Below are positions 18,069 through 24,186 of a DNA stretch of 64,000 bases, piece by piece. The notes under the pieces are model-generated. The model was not told where the DNA came from. It worked only from the letters and a program-made list of their open reading frames with translations, and ran no database searches. This stretch comes from Phycobacter sedimenti. Lineage in GTDB: Bacteria; Pseudomonadota; Alphaproteobacteria; Rhodobacterales; Rhodobacteraceae. Position 1 is the stretch's first letter. Each line of letters opens with the position of its first letter. The stretch covers positions 1 through 64,000 of the forward strand of contig NZ_JBBVGR010000010.1 in assembly GCF_038148855.1 (NCBI RefSeq), read 5' to 3'. The position numbers were made by a program, and so were the translations under genes.

Positions 18069-18170
18069 ATGAATGTATGCTTACTTTGCCCCTCAACACA
18101 CCGCTGGATATCAACGGGTTTTGGCTTTGTGGAGGCGGTTGCCTTACCTGTTTACGATTTCTCCAAATAG
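18069..18170 (+). CDS. possible small protein, 33 residues
   Basis: An ATG at 18069 lies 6 bases after a perfect Shine-Dalgarno sequence (GGAGG, 18058-18062) and opens a 33-codon frame ending in TAG. The peptide has two N-terminal cysteines (MNVCLLC) and a mildly hydrophobic middle. AT-rich codons (TTA, TTT, GTA) differ from the neighbouring genes. It may be a real microprotein or a translated leader for the membrane peptide that begins 28 bases later. The evidence is the ribosome binding site and the composition only. Confidence 0.4.
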   Translation: MNVCLLCPSTHRWISTGFGFVEAVALPVYDFSK

Positions 18171-18198
18171 GTTTTCAGGTAGATGTCGGAGAAAAGAA

Positions 18199-18396
18199 GT
18201 GAGTGATTATTGGAAAAAGAATTGGCGATTTTTTTTGGTGCTTGTTTTGGCAGAGTTGGTCATGATTGGTGTTGAGATATGGGGGGTGGAAAATCGTGGA
18301 GTGTCCGGTGGCCTTACCTCGGTTGATTTGGCAACTTATGTTTTTTTGCCGCTTGCCATGTTGCAGATGATTATTTCGTCTTTTTATGAGAAATAA
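18199..18396 (+). CDS. small two-helix membrane protein in a low-GC segment
   Basis: A 65-residue frame starting at GTG 18199, seven bases after GGAG (18188-18191). It begins with charged VSDYWKKNWR, has a hydrophobic helix at about 10-29 (FFLVLVLAELVMIGVEIW) and a second near 43-60, and ends in SFYEK. The topology suggests an inner-membrane microprotein. Base composition is far lower in GC than nadD and ettA on either side, pointing to acquired DNA. An ATG reading from further upstream in the same frame would start in an unlikely arginine-rich stretch. No family is recognised; a toxin-like or regulatory membrane peptide is possible but unproven. Confidence 0.6.
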   Translation: MSDYWKKNWRFFLVLVLAELVMIGVEIWGVENRGVSGGLTSVDLATYVFLPLAMLQMIISSFYEK

Positions 18397-18417
18397 TAGA
18401 TTTAAGAGGGGCTGGCG

Positions 18418-18489
18418 ATGTTCGATTTTCTAAGGACAAATGTGCGGTTGAAAAACGCTCATCCTGTGTGGGCAATTTTGGGCCTGTGA
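18418..18489 (+). CDS. possible microprotein, 23 residues
   Basis: An ATG at 18418 follows GAGGGG (18406-18411) at good spacing and opens a 23-codon frame (MFDFLRTNVRLKNAHPVWAI...). It starts 21 bases after the membrane peptide and has the same AT-leaning composition. It could be a third member of the little cluster or chance. Confidence is low because the frame is so short. Confidence 0.25.
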   Translation: MFDFLRTNVRLKNAHPVWAILGL

Positions 18490-18827
18490 TGGCTTTGTCG
18501 CACAAATCCGATGATAGCCAGTCTTCCCCTTACCCCGGACGGATTTAGCCTACGGGCTCAGTGACGGGTAGGCCAAGAACCGAATAGCGTTTTAGGACGG
18601 CGATGCGGGCGGGCCCTACTCGCCCTCCCCTCGGTTCGGACGCCGTTCCCAAATACAGCTGCCCATGCACAGGGGGTGTACGCGGGGTGCACTGGGGGTG
18701 CACGGAGTACACCCCCCGATCTGCGCCGTTCCTGTACCCTCGCGATGCTCCGCCTAGGCGATTGCTCCTGCCTAGCCCTTGGGCTATCACACCGGGCAGC
18801 AGATTTCCCCCATTACGGAGCAGTCAC
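18490..18827. other. palindrome-rich leader region of ettA
   Basis: No convincing gene. The stretch is dense in symmetry: CCTAC...GTAGG around 18551-18574, GGGGGTGTAC (18672-18681) inverted as GTACACCCCC (18707-18716) around two more GGGGTGCAC copies, the perfect palindrome CGCCTAGGCG (18751-18760), and TAGCCC-TT-GGGCTA (18773-18786). A ribosome binding site (CGGAG) lies before the ettA ATG. An 81-residue open frame on the minus strand overlaps all of this, but I could not support it as a gene. Confidence 0.55.
18672..18716. repeat. inverted repeat around G-rich GGGGTGyAC copies
   Basis: Perfect 10-base arms GGGGGTGTAC and GTACACCCCC are separated by 25 bases that contain two further copies of GGGGTGCAC (18684-18692 and 18694-18702), themselves ending in partly symmetrical GTGCAC. 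In RNA this would be a very stable stem. It lies 112 bases before the ettA start. Confidence 0.7.
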
Positions 18828-20483
18828 ATGGCCGCCTATCAGTACGTCTACCACATGCAGGGTGTCTCCAAGACCTACCCCGGTGGCAAGAAATGCTTTG
18901 AAAACATTCACCTGTCCTTCCTGCCCGGCGTGAAGATCGGTGTGGTCGGCGTCAACGGCGCCGGTAAGTCGACACTTTTGCGCATCATGGCCGGGATCGA
19001 CAAGGATTTCACCGGCGAGGCCTGGGCCGCAGAAGGCGCCAAGGTGGGCTACCTGCCGCAGGAGCCGCAGCTGGACGAAAGCCTTTCCGTGCGTGAAAAC
19101 GTCATGCTGGGCGTTGCGGAAAAGAAAGCGATTCTGGACCGTTACAACGAACTGGCGATGAACTACTCGGACGAGACAGCCGATGAAATGGCCAAGCTGC
19201 AGGATGAGATCGACGCCCAGAACCTCTGGGATCTGGACAGCCAGATCGATGTCTCGATGGAGGCGCTGCGCTGCCCGCCGGACGATGCGGATGTAAAGAC
19301 CTTGTCGGGCGGTGAAAAGCGCCGCGTGGCGCTCTGCAAGCTGCTGCTTGAAGCCCCCGATATGCTGCTGCTCGATGAACCGACCAACCACCTCGATGCA
19401 GAGACCATCGCCTGGCTGCAGCAGCACCTGATTGATTACAAAGGCACAATCCTCTGCGTCACCCACGACCGTTACTTCCTCGACGATATCACCAGCTGGA
19501 TCCTGGAACTGGATCGCGGTGCTGGTGTTCCGTGGGAAGGCAACTATTCCAGCTGGCTCGAGCAGAAGGCCAAACGGCTGGAGCAGGAAGCCCGCGAAGA
19601 CAAATCCAAGCAGAAGACGCTGGAGCGCGAACTGGAATGGATGCGCCAGGGCCAGAAGGCACGTCAGGCCAAATCCAAGGCCCGTATCGCCGCCTATAAC
19701 GAGCTGGCCAACCAGTCCGAACGCGAAAAGGTCGGCCGCGCCCAGATCGTGATCCCGAACGGCCCACGTCTGGGCTCGAAGGTGATCGAGGTCAACGGCC
19801 TCAGCAAACACTATGGCGACAAGCAGTTGATCGAAAACCTTTCTTTCTCGCTGCCGCCCGGTGGCATCGTTGGCGTGATCGGCCCGAACGGCGCTGGTAA
19901 GTCGACCCTGTTCAAGATGCTGACCGGCCAGGAACAGCCCGATGAGGGCAGCGTCGAATATGGCGACACGGTCAAGCTGTCTTATGTGGATCAGTCGCGC
20001 GATGATCTGAACGACGGTGACACCGTCTGGGAGGCGATCTCTGGCGGCGCCGAGATCATCGAACTGGGCGATGCGCAGGTGAACTCGCGCGCCTATTGCT
20101 CATCCTTCAACTTCAAGGGCGGCGATCAGCAGAAAAAGCTGAACCTCCTGTCAGGCGGTGAGCGCAACCGTGTCCACATGGCGCGGCTGTTGAAAGAAGG
20201 CGGCAACGTCTTGCTGCTCGACGAGCCGACCAACGACCTGGACGTGGAAACCCTGCGCGCCCTCGAAGACGCGCTGGTGGATTTCGCGGGCTGCGCGGTG
20301 GTCATCTCGCACGACCGTTTCTTCCTCGACCGGATCTGTACCCACATCCTCGCCTTTGAAGGCGATGCCCATGTGGAGTGGTTCGAAGGAAACTTCGAGG
20401 ACTACGAAGAAGACAAGAAACGCCGACTTGGCGCCGACGCGCTGGAGCCCAAGCGCCTGAAGCACAAGAAGTTTGTGCGGTAA
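18828..20483 (+). CDS. ettA: energy-dependent translational throttle protein, ABC-F ATPase
   Basis: A 551-residue ABC-F protein, the length of E. coli EttA (555). It has two ATP-binding cassettes with Walker A motifs (GVNGAGKST near 43 and GPNGAGKST near 350), signature motifs LSGGEKRR and LSGGERNR, and DEPTNHLD / DEPTNDLD Walker B segments, with the charged linker (about 235-320) and no membrane domain. EttA binds the ribosomal E site and gates the first peptide bond according to ATP level. The start ATG 18828 (MAAYQYVYHM) has CGGAG upstream; the open frame reaches far into the palindromic leader but is not coding there. Confidence 0.95.
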   Translation: MAAYQYVYHMQGVSKTYPGGKKCFENIHLSFLPGVKIGVVGVNGAGKSTLLRIMAGIDKDFTGEAWAAEGAKVGYLPQEPQLDESLSVRENVMLGVAEKKAILDRYNELAMNYSDETADEMAKLQDEIDAQNLWDLDSQIDVSMEALRCPPDDADVKTLSGGEKRRVALCKLLLEAPDMLLLDEPTNHLDAETIAWLQQHLIDYKGTILCVTHDRYFLDDITSWILELDRGAGVPWEGNYSSWLEQKAKRLEQEAREDKSKQKTLERELEWMRQGQKARQAKSKARIAAYNELANQSEREKVGRAQIVIPNGPRLGSKVIEVNGLSKHYGDKQLIENLSFSLPPGGIVGVIGPNGAGKSTLFKMLTGQEQPDEGSVEYGDTVKLSYVDQSRDDLNDGDTVWEAISGGAEIIELGDAQVNSRAYCSSFNFKGGDQQKKLNLLSGGERNRVHMARLLKEGGNVLLLDEPTNDLDVETLRALEDALVDFAGCAVVISHDRFFLDRICTHILAFEGDAHVEWFEGNFEDYEEDKKRRLGADALEPKRLKHKKFVR

Positions 20484-20535
20484 GGTCTGCCCAAGTCCGC
20501 CGCTTTTCAGGCTCCTGCCTGATCGTGGGGAGGTT

Positions 20536-20631
20536 CCGTGGGAAGGTTCCGGCCAGCCTTCCCACGGCGATTGGCAGGCGCGATAGACGCCGGGGCACGA
20601 AGGCCCTGAAAGGCCGGGGGATCGCCTGCCA
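20536..20631. repeat. two successive perfect hairpins after ettA
   Basis: CCGTGGGAAGG (20536-20546) pairs perfectly with CCTTCCCACGG (20557-20567) across a 10-base loop. A second pair, TGGCAGGCG (20572-20580) and CGCCTGCCA (20623-20631), encloses another GGCC-rich hairpin. Neither is followed by a T-run. They probably stop or process the ettA transcript. Confidence 0.65.
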
Positions 20632-20779
20632 CCTGCCCTGACTTTCCCGGCGTTTTCACGCCTCGGCATCAACGCTGAACGGGATTTAAACAAAATCTTA
20701 AGGATTAATCTCTGTAGTAGGTGAACGGCTGTGGGGTATCTTGCCCTCAGGTTGGACACAACAGATCGGAGACGAGCAC

Positions 20780-20983
20780 ATGGCTGGAGTTATGCTGGGA
20801 ACACTGACCGGGTTCTTTTCGGCAATCTACAGCCTCGTGGTGCTCGACCTTTCGGTGCTGATGAGCCTTGCGGTCTATTCCGGCGTGGGTGTTGCCACTG
20901 CGCTTCTCGTGATTCTTGCAATGCTCCTGCGTTCCTCCGGCGACGCGCAGGCCGCCTATGAGGAAAACCCGGTCGAGGCATAA
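20780..20983 (+). CDS. small membrane protein, 67 residues
   Basis: ATG 20780 follows GGAG at 20768-20771 and opens a 67-codon frame. The peptide has two hydrophobic segments (about 3-24 and 27-48: FFSAIYSLVVLDLSVLM and AVYSGVGVATALLVILAMLL) and a hydrophilic acidic tail (YEENPVEA). No family recognised. It is convergent with trxC, 15 bases apart. The good ribosome binding site, coding-like composition and hydrophobic pattern support a real gene. Confidence 0.7.
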   Translation: MAGVMLGTLTGFFSAIYSLVVLDLSVLMSLAVYSGVGVATALLVILAMLLRSSGDAQAAYEENPVEA

Positions 20984-20998
20984 GCCCTCCCGGTTCCC

Positions 20999-21430
20999 TC
21001 AGGCGGGTTTTTTGATCCAGCCGACAATCTGCCCTTCCCGCAATGCCCCCGACTGGCGTTTCGTCTCGCGCCCGCGCTCGAAGGCAACCATCGTGGGAAT
21101 GCCGCGAATCTGATAGCGCGCCCCGGCGGATTGGTGATCCTGGGTATTCAGCTTCACCAGACGCGCCTGCCCCTTCAGCTTTTCCGAGGCCTTGGAAAAC
21201 TCCGGCGCCATCATCCGGCACGGGCCGCACCAGGGCGCCCAGAAATCCACCACCAGAGGCAGATCATCGTTCTTGGACGCCTTCTGCAGGATCGCCGGAT
21301 CGATGTCCTTGGGGGTCTGGGGCAGCAGCGCCTCACCACAGGTGCCGCATTTTGCACCCGCCGTCAGTCTTTCTTCTGGCACCCGGTTCAGCTGGCCGCA
21401 GGACAGGCAGGTCAGTTTCTTCGCACCCAT
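20999..21430 (-). CDS. trxC: thioredoxin 2 with zinc-binding N-terminus
   Basis: A 143-residue TrxC. The N-terminus has two CxxC pairs (C8/C11 and C28/C31) forming the zinc ribbon that distinguishes TrxC from TrxA, then the thioredoxin fold with the active site WCGPC (C68, C71) and the cis-proline segment RGIPTM. It reduces protein disulfides in the cytosol and is often induced by oxidants. The start is ATG 21430 (MGAKKLTCLSC); upstream codons are not TrxC-like. Confidence 0.93.
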   Translation of the reverse strand: MGAKKLTCLSCGQLNRVPEERLTAGAKCGTCGEALLPQTPKDIDPAILQKASKNDDLPLVVDFWAPWCGPCRMMAPEFSKASEKLKGQARLVKLNTQDHQSAGARYQIRGIPTMVAFERGRETKRQSGALREGQIVGWIKKPA

Positions 21431-21645
21431 GGCGGGATCCTCCAACACTGGCGCACACTTGAGCGCCGCAAACACATTCAAAATTCGATATAGGAAGTTC
21501 TGCACGCATCGCAAGAGGTCCCGAATCCGTCCCAATCATGTCATTGTGATCACGCAGACCTGATCGGGTTCAAGCCCCCCATTGACGCAGGATTTTCTCC
21601 CTATCACACTGACTCTGAACGAAACTCTTTGTGAACGAGGCTGAT

Positions 21646-22197
21646 ATGATTTCACGCCGCCTGTTTCTGGCGACATCCGCTGCCGCCGCCGCGCTCCCTG
21701 GTGTTGGCGCTGCCACGGAAGACTTCGACCCCAACCCGCAGATGGTCAGGATCAGAAAGGAATTCGAACCGGGGCAGATCCTGGTTCTGCCACGCTCTTA
21801 TTACCTTTACTATGTCACCGAACCGCGCAAGGCGATGCGCTATGGCGTTGGCGTCGGGAGGGCAGGTCTTGAGTTTACAGGCCAAGCCGTGATCGGCGCC
21901 AAGAAGGAATGGCCCACCTGGCGTCCGACGCAGGAGATGATCGAGCGCAGCCCGCGCACCTATGCGCGCTTTGCCGGAAACAAGTACATCCAGCCTGGCG
22001 GGCCGGACAATCCGCTTGGCGCGCGGGCGCTCTATCTGTTCCAGAACGGGGTAGACACCTACTACCGCATCCATGGCACCAACCAGCCCGATACCATCGG
22101 ACACTCCGTGTCGAACGGCTGCATCCGCCTGCGCAACGAACATGTTAAGGATCTCTACGAAAGGGTGCCGCTGGGCACCGTCGTGACGGTTCTTTAG
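21646..22197 (+). CDS. L,D-transpeptidase (YkuD family), Tat-exported
   Basis: A 183-residue YkuD enzyme that makes 3-3 murein cross-links or attaches lipoproteins to peptidoglycan. The catalytic motif is HGTN (H143) followed by SVSNGCIRL with the nucleophile C159. The N-terminus is a twin-arginine signal (SRRLFLA, cleavage near GVGA). ATG 21646 follows GAGG at 21637-21640; a GTG at 21631 is the alternative. A strong terminator follows at 22243-22274. Confidence 0.92.
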   Translation: MISRRLFLATSAAAAALPGVGAATEDFDPNPQMVRIRKEFEPGQILVLPRSYYLYYVTEPRKAMRYGVGVGRAGLEFTGQAVIGAKKEWPTWRPTQEMIERSPRTYARFAGNKYIQPGGPDNPLGARALYLFQNGVDTYYRIHGTNQPDTIGHSVSNGCIRLRNEHVKDLYERVPLGTVVTVL

Positions 22198-22242
22198 GCT
22201 CCTTCAACGCAGGGAGCGGCGCATTTTCGCCACACACCCCCC

Positions 22243-22274
22243 CGCGCCTCGAAAAACCGGGGCGCGTTTTTCTT
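22243..22274 (+). terminator. intrinsic terminator of the L,D-transpeptidase gene
   Basis: A 9-base stem CGCGCCTCG (22243-22251) pairs with CGGGGCGCG (22258-22266, one wobble) across AAAAAC and is followed directly by TTTTTCTT. It lies 46 bases after the stop codon. Confidence 0.88.
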
Positions 22275-22426
22275 GCACGAAGGGGGCAGCATGTCAGATG
22301 CTGTGACTGCGACGTTACGCGAATGACATTACTGTACCCCTCGAAGGCACGGTCGTGACCATCTGCAGTTGCGGAGCGTGACCGTATGCGCGGTTAGACT
22401 GAGACTAGACTTTAGGAGTACAGACG

Positions 22427-22633
22427 ATGGCCACAGGCACCGTCAAATGGTTCAATACAACCAAAGGCTATGGCTTTATTGCCCCTGACGCGGGTGGGAA
22501 AGACGTATTTGTCCACATTTCAGCGGTAGAGCGGTCCGGCCTGACCGGCCTCGCCGACAACCAGAAAGTGTCCTACGAGCTGCAACCGGGCCGTGATGGC
22601 CGCGAGTCTGCCGTGGACCTTCAACTGCTCTGA
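22427..22633 (+). CDS. cold-shock domain protein (CspA family)
   Basis: A 68-residue single cold-shock domain. RNP1 (KGYGFI) and RNP2 (VFVHI) are intact, so it binds single-stranded RNA or DNA and acts as an RNA chaperone. A good AGGAG lies 9 bases before the ATG. The region upstream carries a small hairpin (CAGCAT/ATGCTG, 22287-22303) and a direct repeat CGTGACC (22354-22360 and 22377-22383), so an extended leader, as in many csp genes, is possible. Confidence 0.95.
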   Translation: MATGTVKWFNTTKGYGFIAPDAGGKDVFVHISAVERSGLTGLADNQKVSYELQPGRDGRESAVDLQLL

Positions 22634-22666
22634 CCGCAGTTTCCAACTAGACCTACCGACGTCTGG

Positions 22667-22693
22667 CAGCCCCCCGACAGCATCTTGGGGCTG
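22667..22693 (+). terminator. probable terminator after the cold-shock gene
   Basis: CAGCCCC (22667-22673) pairs with GGGGCTG (22687-22693). GACAGC/GCTGTC can form a competing smaller stem. Only TCCTTGT follows, so termination may be weak. It lies between the convergent csp and tesA genes. Confidence 0.45.
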
Positions 22694-22771
22694 TCCTTGT
22701 CGTGCCTTGGCAGCTGCGCCTCCAGGCGCGGCCATCTCTGATCGCTCAGTTCGCCTGCGCGCCGTGCGGGA

Positions 22772-23428
22772 TCAGTCCTTTGCGCGCTGCACCAGCTCCA
22801 GAGCGATCGGACCAAGGGCGGCGACGTTCAGCTTCACGCCCTCCGGGTTGGGATGGATGTCATCATCCTGCAGGAACTGCTGCGCTTCGGCCGGATCGCC
22901 GCCGACCTGCTTCGAAATCCCGGCAAAGGCATCGGGATGCAAAAGCACTCCGTACTCCTCGGCCAGATCGGGATAGACGGCATCAAAGGCCGCCCGGTAG
23001 TCCGGCCCGTAGTTGTTGGGCGCCCGCATACCGATCAACAGCACTTCGACACCTTTGTCCTGCGCTGCCGCCAGGATCTTGGACAGGTTTGACTTCATCT
23101 CCTCGGCAGACAGACCGCGCAGCAGGTCGTTGCCGCCCAGAAGCACGATCAGCCCGTCAGGAGTGTCCGCAAGGGTCCAGTCGATCCGGGCCGCGCCCCC
23201 TGCGCTTGTGTCGCCCGAAACGCCAGCATTGGCGATCTCCACTTCAGCACCGTTTTCCCGCAGCCAGGTTTCCAGCTGCGGCACGAACCCATCCTCCTGA
23301 TGCAGCCCATAGCCCTGCACCAGGCTGTCTCCCAGTGCCGTGATCCGAACAGGATCGGCCCAGGCCGCCGCACCCGCGGCCAAAGTCACGCCGATCATAA
23401 CCCCAAGTACCGCCCATACCTTGCGCAT
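22772..23428 (-). CDS. tesA: arylesterase / thioesterase TesA-like GDSL hydrolase
   Basis: A 218-residue SGNH/GDSL hydrolase with a Sec signal peptide (about 1-24). Catalytic blocks: GDSL with S35 (ALGDSLVQGYGL), NAGVSGDTS, GGNDLLRG and the C-terminal D-x-x-H pair (DDDIHPN). E. coli TesA hydrolyses acyl-CoA and esters in the periplasm. As in E. coli, it is divergent from the ybbA-ybbP transporter genes, with only 50 bases between them. Start ATG 23428 (MRKVWAV); ATG 23452 is possible. Confidence 0.93.
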   Translation of the reverse strand: MRKVWAVLGVMIGVTLAAGAAAWADPVRITALGDSLVQGYGLHQEDGFVPQLETWLRENGAEVEIANAGVSGDTSAGGAARIDWTLADTPDGLIVLLGGNDLLRGLSAEEMKSNLSKILAAAQDKGVEVLLIGMRAPNNYGPDYRAAFDAVYPDLAEEYGVLLHPDAFAGISKQVGGDPAEAQQFLQDDDIHPNPEGVKLNVAALGPIALELVQRAKD

Positions 23429-23478
23429 TGCTGCAATCGCTCCATATCCCAAGTAACGTTCTCAACAGGCCCGGATTC

Positions 23479-24186
23479 ATGACAGATCACATTCGTCCCG
23501 TTCTCCACCTATCAGATGCGTCTTTGACCCTGAATGGCAATACCGGCCCGGTCCGTATCCTTCAGGGCATCTCGCTGGATGTGCAAAAAGGTGAGACTCT
23601 GGGAATGATCGGAGCTTCCGGGTCCGGCAAGTCGTCTCTGTTGATGTTGATGGGAGGACTGGAGCAGGCCACCGGCGGCACCATTCATGCGCTTGGTCAA
23701 GATCTAACCGCGATGAACGAAGACGCGCTCGCCCGGTTCCGCCGTGCCCACATGGGTGTGGTGTTCCAGAACTTCCACCTTATCCCGGCAATGACCGCGC
23801 TCGAAAACGTCGCCACCCCGCTGGAACTCGCTGGCGCGCCCGACGCTTTTGACCGGGCGCAAGCCGAACTTGATGCGGTTGGGCTGGGGCACCGCTCGGG
23901 GCACTATCCGGCGCAGCTCTCGGGCGGTGAACAGCAACGCGTCGCCCTCGCCCGCGCACTGGCCCCGCGCCCCGAGATCCTGTTGGCGGATGAGCCGACC
24001 GGCAACCTGGATGAGGCCAACGGCGCGGCTGTCATGGATCTGCTCTTTGGCCTGCGCGACCGATACGGCGCGACGCTCGTAATGGTCACGCACGCGCCCG
24101 AGCTGGCCGCGCGCTGTGACCGGGTTGTGCGCCTGCGCGACGGGCGTCTGATGGAAGACCAGGCCGCGCAAGAGGCCGCCGAATGA
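23479..24186 (+). CDS. ybbA: ABC transporter ATP-binding protein YbbA
   Basis: A 235-residue ABC ATPase of the LolD/MacB type: Walker A GASGSGKSS near residue 47, signature LSGGEQQRVALARAL, and Walker B ILLADEPTGNLD. It pairs with the FtsX-type permease that starts inside its stop codon (ATGA overlap). Beside tesA this is the conserved tesA-ybbA-ybbP arrangement, thought to extract or move lipids or esterase-linked substrates across the inner membrane; the exact cargo is not known. Confidence 0.93.
   Translation: MTDHIRPVLHLSDASLTLNGNTGPVRILQGISLDVQKGETLGMIGASGSGKSSLLMLMGGLEQATGGTIHALGQDLTAMNEDALARFRRAHMGVVFQNFHLIPAMTALENVATPLELAGAPDAFDRAQAELDAVGLGHRSGHYPAQLSGGEQQRVALARALAPRPEILLADEPTGNLDEANGAAVMDLLFGLRDRYGATLVMVTHAPELAARCDRVVRLRDGRLMEDQAAQEAAE

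Noticed and set aside
18545..18790. 81-residue minus-strand frame in the ettA leader
   Set aside because: It covers several palindromes and has no clear ribosome binding site or family; its reading seems to follow from the repeats.
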